NCBI GenBank assembly: GCA_023053575.1
Contig: JAKZAP010000077.1
Span: 1 to 64,000, forward strand
Source: Branchinecta lynchi
Taxonomy: Eukaryota; Arthropoda; Branchiopoda; Anostraca; Branchinectidae
DNA length: 64,000 nucleotides
Direction: 5' to 3'
Below, piece by piece: positions 12,456-24,606 of this stretch. A model generated the notes under the pieces. That model was not told the DNA's origin. It made no database searches and worked only from the letters and a program-made list of their open reading frames with translations. The position numbers and the translations under genes were made by a program. The stretch's first letter is position 1, and each line of letters opens with the position of its first letter.

Positions 12456-12673
12456 GATGAAACCGACGGTGAGGACGTCATTGTGTTGGACAGCCGGAAT
12501 GGGAGCAGGGAAGCTTCCGCGGACTCCTGGATTTCCACCGGAAGTGAAATTTCCGGCCGTTCAACTCCCAGGAGCAGAAGCCTTTTGGAAAGTTCTATTG
12601 GACAGTCGCTCGCCGCGGTAGACCTCACAGCAACAGAACAGATTGAAGATACAGATACATCAAGCATGAGCAG
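12456..12673 (+). CDS. Candidate exon A, copy 2
   Basis: Same exon-like segment as 4714-4931, with the same acceptor and donor. It differs by one replacement change (His to Arg at about 12559); the frame is open throughout. Confidence 0.35.
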
Positions 12674-13152
12674 GTATGGAGCCTTTACTCGATCTTGTTG
12701 GTGGACGATTCAGAAAGGACGTAAAGAATTAAGTTTTTTCGCCCAAGAGTTGAATCCGTGCCCCAATCAACATTGACAGAGACGGGACACGTAGAGACTC
12801 ATAACACAATTTTCCTGCAAACTTAACAGATAGTGTGTTACCTCATATCTATTGAATTATGCAGCTTTGTGGCCTTTGTATAAATGCCATGAAACTTCTG
12901 ACAGTTAAAAAGACAGATTTGGGGGCGTTGGGAGTAGTTGGGGATCCAAAGCTTAAATTAATTACGTCCTGAAGACGACCCTTGCCAAGAAGGGCCAAAA
13001 TATTGCCAAGTTTTCAGCTGGTGAATCTGTCCACCATCAAGAGACTTCCCCGTGAGCTTGGGCTGAAGTTAATATTCAAGACAGAAACTAAAGAGTTCCC
13101 TCATTTCAGTTGAGTTAGTGAAAATAGAAATTACGATTCTGATAAGCCTGCA

Positions 13153-13262
13153 GTCAGAACGTGGATAACAGATAACACATGGTTCCGCATCCTTGTGTTA
13201 AACGTTCTGACAATTCTCTGCTATAAACTATCATAACTGTTAACACAGGTATGCGCAGACTT
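13153..13262. repeat. Cruciform-prone hairpin module (copy 2)
   Basis: Copy-2 equivalent of 5411-5520 with the same stems. Confidence 0.7.
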
Positions 13263-13324
13263 GTGTTATTTGTTGTCAGACTGTTTTATCTGATGAAAAC
13301 AAACGGATTTATAGGCAGAGGTGT

Positions 13325-13619
13325 AAGCGGGTTCCATCCTTCTAGCAATATTAACTATTAGTTATTGTTTCCGATCCAACCTCACGAAAAGTTACTCCGC
13401 TGACCGTTCCGACCTTCTCGAAATAGTAACTGTTTGCTTACCATGCTCGGGAGCGTAGTAAGCGTGGTCGCGACGCGTCTCTGTAACGTGATTGGTCGGA
13501 TTCACCCGTGGCATGATATTCTGCTGAAAAATAGAAAAATCGTTCCAGCCTTGACGGTAAAAAGCCAGAATACGCGACGTCATGCGTAGTAACTACGGTA
13601 AGTAGGGTGGAACACGTTC
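13325..13619 (-). mobile_element. MITE of the GAGCGTGTTCCA family (copy 2)
   Basis: Copy-2 equivalent of the MITE at 5583-5877. Confidence 0.8.
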
Positions 13620-13889
13620 AGAGTTCAGACTTGCTGGGGCGCAACGGCGCTTTTGAGGCACAGTAATCCTCGAGACAATTTGCGGTTTCCATCCTGAGTG
13701 TAAGGAAATGCGGCAAACCGAAACTATGGCGGCAGTTCGCAGTTGCAGCGAGGGCGCGCACCCTCTTACAAAATCGTGTAGTAGTAGTAATAATTGTTTA
13801 CTCTTAAACCTTGCGGCCATGGTATAACACCCAAAATCGGAAACCGGGCAAAGCTATAGTAAATGCTCCCAGTGCGACATTCCTTGCAG

Positions 13890-14049
13890 TTGCCCTTCGG
13901 GGAGCTACCCAGTCGGGCTTCGGTCTGACGGAAAGATGTTGGAAGACTTCGCAGAAGGAGTGCCAGCACTAGAGGTCTCTAAGGTTACCTTACTTACTGT
14001 TTCCGTCTGGAAGTCCCTTAAGTTGGTGTATACCAGGTTGTACCAGTGA
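13890..14049 (+). CDS. Candidate terminal exon B (copy 2)
   Basis: Copy-2 equivalent of 6148-6307, with the same acceptor, phase and stop. Confidence 0.25.
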
Positions 14050-15762
14050 GCACTCTCGGGACACAAATTCGAAAGAACAAGCACAAGTCCTAGAAACCTG
14101 AGAGTTGGGATGGGCATCGAAGCCGCCGAGCTGCTGCCGGCCCACAGCGAGCCGAACTAACAAGCGTGTATCCCTGCCAGCCCCCAATGATCGTAGAAGT
14201 ATGTAAATGTGTAATTCAAGCGTGGGACAGAAGGTTTAGCCTAGTTTATGTAACAGTTCTAGTAACACGCGTAACAGTTTATTGGTGTGTTGATATACTC
14301 AGTCTCGTATAGCCTCTTGGCTTAATAAACAAACGTTAGGGTTCGTTGTGTGCGAACAAGTCCGAGTTGAGGCATAATTGGGTGGTGGAATACAACAACT
14401 CGAAAAGCTGAAAAATTTGAAGCGATGGTAAGGACGCGAGTTCGGATTATGAGTTTTCATTTGTTTCGCTAGCTTGTTGTTGATAGCCTAGCCTCTGCCT
14501 GATTTGCCGAATCCTGTAGATACAGACCCCTGCGACGATCTGGCCTACTCCCCACAAACACAGCAAGCTCTGGAAGCATTGGAAGGCATAAAAGGAAACA
14601 AACAGATATAACCGATGTAAGTACTCTCCTTCATTGGGGCATGACCGTTTATTTTGTATGATGGAGGGCGGGTGTAGGGGGGGGGGGGGGTATTATTTCC
14701 GGAGTGTATCTTTTTTGGTTGGTGCATTCAGGGGTGGCCAGCAGCACTCAGGCCAGGGGGAGGGGGGTTGAGACCCTCATGGATCGTAATATACGACTTG
14801 CACGTACCGACAAAAATTTAACGTCGTGGTCATCGTATCTTTTTGCTCCCACAACACATAAAGCTTTTTCGACTCGGGTCACGCAGGTCGCAAGTTTCCG
14901 TGTCCCCCCCCCCCCCCACAAATTCCGGATCCGATCTATGGACCTCAAAATAAAATCTCTATTACCCATGACCTTTGTACTATTCAGTTGGTACCTGTGC
15001 ATGTTCCACCATTTCCCGGCCCTTTATCTACTCGGAAAATTTAAATGTCGCATCTTATAGGCCCTTTTCTTTGTATAACCCATGGTTCACACTGCTGCGA
15101 TTTCGCGCGACATAGGATACAAATCGTGCGACAAGCAACGCACAACTTTGCGATGTGTCGGATGCATTGAAATATTTCAATTGATCCAACATAACGCAAG
15201 CGATTCTTGAGGGAAAGAAAAGAAAAATCAAAGACTAGTTAATATTCAAGACTAAAAATGGCTCTACCTTGGTCTGACTGTTACCCTAGGATGGCTGAAT
15301 GCAAAATATCTTCTGAATGAACTTGTGTTAACCTGTTTTGAACTTCCCTCGAGTCCGAGTACTTCCGGAAAAATTTAACGTCGTGGTCATCGTATCTTTT
15401 TGCTCCCACAACACATAAAGCTTTTTTCGACTCGGGTCACGCAGGTCGCAAGTTTCCGTGTTCCCTCCACCCCCACACGAATCGTCGGATTAATCCCCAA
15501 AAACATGGTTTCCCTGGGCGTTCAGTCGAGTCCTTCAGAAGCTTGTCAAGTTTCATCGTCTTAGCTCACGTGGAAGTGCCCGAACCAGCAAAAGTGAGAC
15601 GGTGGGACCACAAATACGATCGCAATATCACACTTGACGCAAAGGCTAATGCCACAATACACCAATGTTACAAAACGCTGACGGTTTTTGGGGAAAAATA
15701 GAAGAAACTAGACCTACGTTGCCCGGGCAACGTGAAGTGTTGCGGCAACCTTTGTCCGGCTT

Positions 15763-18728
15763 CGCCGGCTAAAGTGTTTCTTCGTTGTCGGTTAAATGCT
15801 GAAATTGTCAACTCATCGAAGCTTTTAAAACGGTATGTTCTAAAAAGAATAATCACATAATCAAAAGCTGTTCTTTAGCGTTGTAAAACCAACAACAAAA
15901 CAATATCGGAAGAAGGCTATCCGTAACGTTTCAGGATTAAAATACCATAGATGACACTATTAATTATTACAAAACTACCTTATTGTTTTACATTACCGTA
16001 TCGTTTTTACCCGTTGCGTAAACAGTTAATCCTAGGTTATAGCGATAGACCATCGATACAAACTTTCTTACTGTCATATTTACAGAAATCGAATACAATG
16101 TGCACCAATTTTCAAAAGTTTCTAGCCCATCGTGAACCGATCTTACTTACAAGTCCGTCTCCCGTGATTGACATCAACTTCACCGGAAACAAATAATGGA
16201 TACACCAGCTATCAAAAGTTGCAAACCCCTCATCGCTGAAGATGACTATAGCATAAAAGCCGATTATTACTTACAAGTCCCATGCATGTCTTACAATTGG
16301 GAACAAAATTGTTCTTACCATCGAATACTCCTGAGACAAATAACAGGTATACCAACTAGCAAAAGCTGCAAACTCCTCGTTGCCGAAGATGATTATGAGC
16401 TAACAGTCGACTGTTGCTTACAGTCGACTCTTGCTTACAAGTCCCTTACATGTCTCACAACTGGTATCGCCTATTTTTGGTTTCAGTGTGTACCTTACTC
16501 CTGAAGTTGTCAACTCCTTGAAACTTTCAAACTGGTTTATCTCATGATGGATTTCTGTTCAAAAAAATGGATGGCATATATTTTGATCAGCTCTTCAAGG
16601 CTAGCCCTAACCACAACAAAAGCATATCGGAAAAAGGGACTAAATTGACTTTGCAGTCAGTTGAACTTTATCCTTTTCAATCGTAGACATCGTGACGGAT
16701 GAAAACTTGGAATAATATCCTATATAATCTGTTGGTATTATAAAGCTATCCGTAACTTTTTAGGATTAAAATACCATAGATGACACTATTAATTATTACG
16801 AAACTACCTTGTTTTACATTACAGTATCGTGTGTACCCGTTGCGTTAACAGTAAATCCTAGGTTACAGCGATAGACCAACGATACAAACTTTCTTACCGT
16901 CAGATTTATAGAAATCGAATACAATGTGCAACAATTTGCACAAATTTCTAGCCCCTCGTGCACCGATTCTACTGACAAGTCCCTTTCCCGTGATAGACAT
17001 CAAGTTCACCGGATAAAAATAATGGGTACACCGACTAGCAAAAGTTGCAAACCCCTCATCGCTGAAGATTTGTGTAGCATAACAGCCGATTATTACTTAC
17101 AAGTCCCTTGCATGTTTTACATTTGGGAACCAAATTGTTCATCAAATGACAGGTACGCCAACTAGCGAGAGCTGCAAACCCCTCATTGCCGAAGATGATT
17201 ATGAGCTAACAGTCGCCTGTCGCGTACAAGTCCCCTAAATGTCTCACAACTGGTATCGCCTATTTTTGGTTTCAGTGTGTACCTTACTACTGAAGTTGTC
17301 AACCCCTTGAAACTTTCAAACTGGTGTATCTCATAAAGGAATTTTTGTACCAAAAAAATGGATGTCATATACTTTGATCAGCTCATCAGCGGCTATGGAT
17401 TGCCGTCGAAGTTGAACTTTATTCTTTTCAGTCGTAGATATCGTGACGGATGAAAACTTGGAACAATAGCTTATATAATCTAGTTGATATTATAAAGCTA
17501 TCCGCAACTTTTCAGGATTAAAATACCATAGATGACACTATTAATTATTACAAATTACCTTATTGTTTTACATTACCGTATCGTGTGTACCCGTTGCGTA
17601 AACAGTTAATCCTAGGTTATAGCGATAGACCATCGATACAAACTTTCTTACTGTCATATTTACAGAAATCGAATACAATGTGCACCAATTTTCAAAAATT
17701 TCTAGCCCCTCGTGAACGGATTCTTACTTACTAGTCCGTCTCCCGTGACTGACATCAAATTCACCGGAAACAAATAATGGATATACCAGCTATCAAAAGT
17801 TGCAAGCCCCTCATCGCTGACGATGATTATAGCATAAGCTTTTTAAACGGGATGTTCTAAAAAAATTAATCATATGATCAAAAGTTATTCTTCAGCGTTG
17901 TAAAAACAACAACAAAATAATATAGGAAGAAGGGACTAAATTAACTTTGCAGTCAGTTGTACTTTATCCTTTTCAATCGTAGACATCGTGACGGATGAAA
18001 ACTTGGAACAATATCTTATATAATCTAGTTGGTAATAGAAAGGTATCCGTAACTTTTCAGGATTAAAATACCATAGATGACACTATTAATTATTATGAAA
18101 CTACCTCATTGCTTTACATTTTCGTTTGTATCCGTTGTGTAAACAGTTAATCCTCGGTTACATTGATAGACCATTGACACAAACTTTCTTACCGTCAGAT
18201 TTATAGAAATCGAATACAATGTGCACCCATTTGCAAAAATTCCTAGCCCCTCGTGAACCGATTCTTACTTACAAGTCCCTCTCCCGTGATATACATTAAG
18301 TTAACCGGAAACAAATAATGGGTGCACCAGCTAGCAAAAGCTGCAAACCCATCATTGCAGAAGATGATTGTAGCATAATAGCCGATTATTACTTACAAGT
18401 CCCTTGCATATCTTACCATTGGGAACCAAATTGTTCTTACCATCGAATACACCGGAAACAAATAACAGGTATACCAACTAGCAAAAGCTGCAAACTCCTC
18501 ATTACCGAAGATGATTATGGGCTAACAGTCGACTGTTGCTTAAAAGTCCCCTATATGTATCATAACTGGTATCGCCTATTTTTGGTTTCAATGTACCTTA
18601 CTATGTAGTTGTCAACCCCTTTGAAATTTTCAAACTGGTGTATCTCATGAAGGAATTTTTGTACCAAAAAATGGATGACATATACTTTGATCAGCTCATC
18701 AATGGCTATCGATTGCGGTCGAAACAAA
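15763..18728. repeat. Subrepeat block inside unit copy 3
   Basis: Copy-3 equivalent of the four-subrepeat block. The peptide-core ORFs lie at 16196-16504, 16926-17165 and 18318-18608. Confidence 0.85.
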
Positions 18729-20832
18729 AATTCTACCTGTCTTAGTTCAAAAGTTGACTTTTTTGCCGTAGGCCAACTTTCTAACGTCACGACTTAGAAA
18801 GGAGCAAAGGATAAGCTCTAGTTTCTTTAGCAATGAGAGAACTTTTAAAGTTTAAGAGGCACATCTGATAACGTTACTCTACCACAAACCAAAGTGCAAA
18901 AAAAAAATATTATAAACTCAGCTGAAATCGTCGCAGACATGGACAGAAACAATAGATGGCAGCACTTTCGGACCCGTGGGAAAAAGACACTTTTTTGTCT
19001 CTGTAGATTTTTCTATTTATCACTCAAAGAAGATATGTTGGCTGTGGGGCCGGGTAACTGCCGCATATATTTAACACTTATAGATTTTAGTCCATCTTCA
19101 ATTTGAAACTGGTGCCTGCCTGCTTGCGTGCTAGAACGGAGCTTTCCACTCGAAAGCAGAAACATCTTTTGATGAAACGAAAGGTTCGCTACACAACTTC
19201 AGATAGTCCTCTCTGACATAGGCTATACAGCTCCGCGTCACTTCGCAAACCGTAGGCTCTGGCTCAAGGACAAGCAAAAACCATCCTTATTGGCCCCAGG
19301 CAAGAGTTCTACGGAGCTTTCCAAAATGTAATGTCATATTCATCAATCCGGCCTAAGGTCCACACTTTCCGTAAAAACCGCACAGGTTAGACCCTTCCCA
19401 GTTACCAGGAATATAATGAAATCGGAGTCATAGGAAAAAACAAAAAAAACGAGGACAAAACACAATTCAGGACATCATTCTGGTCTTCCCTAATCCTATG
19501 ACACTGCTTCATGTTGATCAGGTTGGAGGTCAGAAGCCGCCAAAACCTCCCCTAATATACGCAACAGTATAACAGTAACAGTCCAAATGCTAGGCAGCGT
19601 CCCAATCGATTTTCATCGACGCGGTTTTTAGCGGAGTTGCCGGTCTTTCCCACTATTATTGTCTTTGTCTTGGAATTCTTGGTTTGTAAACACTATTACC
19701 ACTTTTTCTTGTCTGGAACATGTGACTTTTGGCCGCAAAAGATATTTTTCTTACTTTTTATATTTACTTGCAAGGAACCGGTCGTAGAATTTTGGCTTGC
19801 TCTGTCGAAGAAGTGCGTCAGGCGGCAACGCTGCTTCTGAAATGTTTGAATGTTTGTTTACGTCTGCTTGCTTTTGATTGGTCGAAAGTTCGATCGCGGA
19901 TGTAACCGCACAAAAAGATTCAGGATACAAAATGTTCAAAAATCAAAAATAAATAAGGCCTAAGGTCCACACTATTTTTGGTTTCAATGTACCTTACTAT
20001 GTAGTTGTCAACCCCTTTGAAATTTTCAAACTGGTGTATCTCATGAAGGAATTTTTGTACCAAAAAATGGATGACATATACTTTGATCAGCTCATCAATG
20101 GCTATCGATTGCGGTCGAAAAAAAAATTCTACCTGTCTTAGTTCAAAAGTTGACTTTTTTGCCGTAGGCCAACTTTCTAACGTCACGACTTAGAAAGGAG
20201 CAAAGGATAAGCTCTAGTTTCTTTAGCAATGAGAGAACTTTTAAAGTTTAAGAGGCACATCTGATAACGTTACTCTACCACAAACCAAAGTGCAAAAAAA
20301 AAATATTATAACCTCAGCTGAAATCGTCGCAGACATGGACAGAAACAATAGATGGCAGCACTTTCGGACCCGTGGGAAAAAGACACTTTTTTGTCTCTGT
20401 AGATTTTTCTATTTATCACTCAAAGAAGATATGTTGGCTGTGGGGCCGGGTAACTGCCGCATATATTTAACACTTATAGATTTTAGTCCATCTTCAATTT
20501 GAAACTGGTGCCTGCCTGCTTGCGTGCTAGAACGGAGCTTTCCACTCGAAAGCAGAAACATCTTTTGATGAAACGAAAGGTTCGCTACACAACTTCAGAT
20601 AGTCCTCTCTGACATAGGCTATACAGCTCCGCTTCACTTCGCAAACCGTAGGCTCTGGCTCAAGGACAAGCAAAAACCATCCTTATTGGCCCCAGGCAAG
20701 AGTTCTACGGAGCTTTCCAAAATGTAATGTCATATTCATCAATCCGGCCTAAGGTCCACACTTTCCGTAAAAACCGCACAGGTTAGACCCTTCTCAGTTA
20801 CCAGGAATAAAATGAAATCGGAGTCATAGGAA
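18580..20832. repeat. Internal duplication within unit copy 3
   Basis: Bases 18580-19437 are repeated as 19974-20832 in the same orientation. The first copy breaks off in a poly-A tract (19435-19449). The second begins right after the 18-base motif GGCCTAAGGTCCACACT, which itself occurs just upstream of the first break (about 19350). The pattern suggests a slipped or template-switch event. Confidence 0.9.
19440..19956. other. Unique ~515 bp insert between the duplicated halves of copy 3
   Basis: This sequence has no counterpart in the other array copies. It has ordinary composition, with short ORFs on both strands (19637-19840 plus, 19751-19939 minus) that show no recognisable domain. It may be filler DNA or a piece of the pre-duplication flank. 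Confidence 0.7.
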
Positions 20833-21588
20833 AAAAAAAAAAAAATTGCAAAAAATACCTTAAAAATGCTAAAAATATAACTTTTTAATACAAGTTTGTC
20901 GGATTTAAATGAAAATATAGAGATTAATAAAACTATCTGTGCTTTTTCCAGTCGCGCACTTAATGAATGAAATCTAGTATTACGAAACTCTACTCCCACA
21001 ATATTGATTAAAATATGTTACTGTCCACAACAAAGCTTTAAATATCATTGCTGTTACAATTTATTTCCCGTCATAGTACACATCACACTGATGAAGTCCA
21101 TTCCTAGTAAAGTATTTCCTTAGCTAAATTATGGTTGTGCGTAAAGGGCTCTCGCTTTCCGTAATAACAGGTATAGGGCAGTCCTACTCTACATGGGCTA
21201 TTTGCACTTGCCGGATTACAAAGTTACGCATTTGTAGAAAGTTTTTCGGATATCATGTTTCCATGACAGCTGCCCACAACAACTGGGAATCGGCAAGTCG
21301 CCTCTTCGACAAAATCTGAACTGATAAGTCACCACACAGACATGGCCGCCACGTCAACAACTCTTCTCACCGTCAATTTGCCACAGTATCATCTCTCTAC
21401 AGGAACATGTGCCAGATTGTCATCCCGCCATACCTCAACCTCGACCCCAACTGGTCACATGATCAACTCGCCACAAAAACTATTTGAAAGGGAATTTTGA
21501 TTATTTCATTTATAATCGGTAATATATGGATCCTTTGTCTCAGTAAGATGCTACCTATAACTTTATTCCTAACCCTCATCTCCTTTAG

Positions 21589-21806
21589 GATGAAACCGAC
21601 GGTGAGGACGTCATTGTGTTGGACAGCCGGAATGGGAGCAGGGAAGCTTCCGCGGACTCCTGGATTTCCACCGGAAGTGAAATTTCCGGCCATTCAACTC
21701 CCAGGAGCAGAAGCCTTTTGGAAAGTTCTATTGGACAGTCGCTCGCCGCGGTAGACCTCACAGCAACAGAACAGATTGAAGATACAGATACATCAAGCAT
21801 GAGCAG
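21589..21806 (+). CDS. Candidate exon A, copy 3
   Basis: Same exon-like segment as 4714-4931, with acceptor and donor intact and the same His state as copy 1. Confidence 0.35.
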
Positions 21807-22285
21807 GTATGGAGCCTTTACTCGATCTTGTTGGTGGACGATTCAGAAAGGACGTAAAGAATTAAGTTTTTTCGCCCAAGAGTTGAATCCGTGCCCCAAT
21901 CAACATTGACAGAGACGCGACACGTAGAGACTCATAACACAATTTTCCTGCAAACTTAACAGATAGTGTGTTACCTCATATCTATTGAATTATGCAGCTT
22001 TGTGGCCTTTGTATAAATACCATGAAACTTCTGACAGTTAAAAAGACAGATTTGGGGGCGTTGGGAGTAGTTGGGGATCCAAAGCTTAAATTAATTACGT
22101 CCTGAAGACGACCCTTGCCAAGAAGGGCCAAAATATTGCCAAGTTTTCAGCTGGTGAATCTGTCCACCATCAAGAGACTTCCCCGTGAGCTTGGGCTGAA
22201 GTTAATATTCAAGACAGAAACTAAAGAGTTCCCTCATTTCAGTTGAGTTAGTGAAAATAGAAATTACGATTCTGATAAGCCTGCA

Positions 22286-22395
22286 GTCAGAACGTGGATA
22301 ACAGATAACACATGGTTCCGCATCCTTGTGTTAAACGTTCTGACAATTCTCTGCTATAAACTATCATAACTGTTAACACAGGTATGCGCAGACTT
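22286..22395. repeat. Cruciform-prone hairpin module (copy 3)
   Basis: Copy-3 equivalent of 5411-5520 with the same stems. Confidence 0.7.
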
Positions 22396-22457
22396 GTGTT
22401 ATTTGTTGTCAGACTGTTTTATCTGATGAAAACAAACGGATTTATAGGCAGAGGTGT

Positions 22458-22752
22458 AAGCGGGTTCCATCCTTCTAGCAATATTAACTATTAGTTATTG
22501 TTTCCGATCCAACCTCACGAAAAGTTACTCCGCTGACCGTTCCGACCTTCTCGAAATAGTAACTGTTTGCTTACCATGCTCGGGAGCGTAGTAAGCGTGG
22601 TCGCGACGCGTCTCTGTAACGTGATTGGTCGGATTCACCCGTGGCATGATATTCTGCTGAAAAATAGAAAAATCGTTCCAGCCTTGACGGTAAAAAGCCA
22701 GAATACGCGACGTCATGCGTAGTAACTACGGTAAGTAGGGTGGAACACGTTC
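22458..22752 (-). mobile_element. MITE of the GAGCGTGTTCCA family (copy 3)
   Basis: Copy-3 equivalent of the MITE at 5583-5877. Confidence 0.8.
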
Positions 22753-23022
22753 AGAGTTCAGACTTGCTGGGGCGCAACGGCGCTTTTGAGGCACAGTAAT
22801 CCTCGAGACAATTTGCGGTTTCCATCCTGAGTGTAAGGAAATGCGGCAAACCGAAACTATGGCGGCAGTTCGCAGTTGCAGCGAGGGCGCGCACCCTCTT
22901 ACAAAATCGTGTAGTAGTAGTAATAATTGTTTACTCTTAAACCTTGCGGCCATGGTATAACACCCAAAATCGGAAACCGGGCAAAGCTATAGTAAATGCT
23001 CCCAGTGCGACATTCCTTGCAG

Positions 23023-23182
23023 TTGCCCTTCGGGGAGCTACCCAGTCGGGCTTCGGTCTGACGGAAAGATGTTGGAAGACTTCGCAGAAGGAGTGCCAGC
23101 ACTAGAGGTCTCTAAGGTTACCTTACTTACTGTTTCCGTCTGGAAGTCCCTTAAGTTGGTGTATACCAGGTTGTACCAGTGA
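23023..23182 (+). CDS. Candidate terminal exon B (copy 3)
   Basis: Copy-3 equivalent of 6148-6307, with the same acceptor, phase and stop. Confidence 0.25.
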
Positions 23183-24606
23183 GCACTCTCGGGACACAAA
23201 TTCGAAAGAACAAGCACAAGTCCTAGAAACCTGAGAGTTGGGATGGGCATCGAAGCCGCCGAGCTGCTGCCGGCCCACAGCGAGCCGAACTAACAAGCGT
23301 GTATCCCTGCCAGCCCCCAATGATCGTAGAAGTATGTAAATGTGTAATTCAAGCGTGGGACAGAAGGTTTAGCCTAGTTTATGTAACAGTTCTAGTAACA
23401 CGCGTAACAGTTTATTGGTGTGTTGATATACTCAGTCTCGTATAGCCTCTTGGCTTAATAAACAAACGTTAGGGTTCGTTGTGTGCGAACAAGTCCGAGT
23501 TGAGGCATAATTGGGTGGTGGAATACAACAACTCGAAAAGCTGAAAAATTTGAAGCGATGGTAAGGACGCGAGTTCGGATTATGAGTTTTCATTTGTTTC
23601 GCTAGCTTGTTGTTGATAGCCTAGCCTCTGCCTGATTTGCCGAATCCTGTAGATACAGACCCCTGCGACGATCTGGCCTACTCCCCACAAACACAGCAAG
23701 CTCTGGAAGCATTGGAAGGCATAAAAGGAAACAAACAGATATAACCGATGTAAGTACTCTCCTTCATTGGGGCATGACCGTTTATTTTGTATGATGGAGG
23801 GCGGGTGTAGGGGGGGGGGTATTATTTCCGGAGTGTATCTTTTTTGGTTGGTGCATTCAGGGGTGGCCAGCAGCACTCAGGCCAGGGGGAGGGGGGTTGA
23901 GACCCTCATGGATCGTAATATACGACTTGCACGTACCGACAAAAATTTAACGTCGTGGTCATCGTATCTTTTTGCTCCCACAACACATAAAGCTTTTTCG
24001 ACTCGGGTCACGCAGGTCGCAAGTTTCCGTGTCCCCCCCCCCCCCACAAATTCCGGATCCGATCTATGGACCTCAAAATAAAATCTCTATTACCCATGAC
24101 CTTTGTACTATTCAGTTGGTACCTGTGCATGTTCCACCATTTCCCGGCCCTTTATCTACTCGGAAAATTTAAATGTCGCATCTTATAGGCCCTTTTCTTT
24201 GTATAACCCATGGTTCACACTGCTGCGATTTCGCGCGACATAGGACACAAATCGTGCGACAAGCAACGCACAACTTTGCGATGTGTCGGATGCATTGAAA
24301 TATTTCAATTGATCCAACATAACGCAAGCGATTCTTGAGGGAAAGAAAAGAAAAATCAAAGACTAGTTAATATTCAAGACTAAAAATGGCTCTACCTTGG
24401 TCTGACTGTTACCCTAGGATGGCTGAATGCAAAATATCTTCTGAATGAACTTGTGTTAACCTGTTTTGAACTTCCCTCGAGTCCGAGTACTTCCGGAAAA
24501 ATTTAACGTCGTGGTCATCGTATCTTTTTGCTCCCACAACACATAAAGCTTTTTTCGACTCGGGTCACGCAGGTCGCAAGTTTCCGTGTTCCCTCCACCC
24601 CCACAC

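Larger units (their letters stand above)
7736..15478. repeat. Array unit, copy 2
   Basis: Same order as copy 1 with offset 7735-7742. This is the most divergent copy: it keeps a longer reading at 8860-8873 where copies 1, 3 and 4 have a deletion. It also carries a CAT to CGT change (His to Arg) in candidate exon A at about 12559 and a longer poly-C near 14905. These private differences argue for real, separately evolving copies. Confidence 0.95.
15479..24606. repeat. Array unit, copy 3 (with internal duplication)
   Basis: Same order as copy 1 but 9128 bp long. The segment equivalent to copy-1 bases about 3103-3960 occurs twice (18580-19437 and 19974-20832), separated by about 515 bp of sequence found nowhere else in the window. 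Downstream of this the copy follows the standard unit with offset about 16875 from copy 1. Confidence 0.95.
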
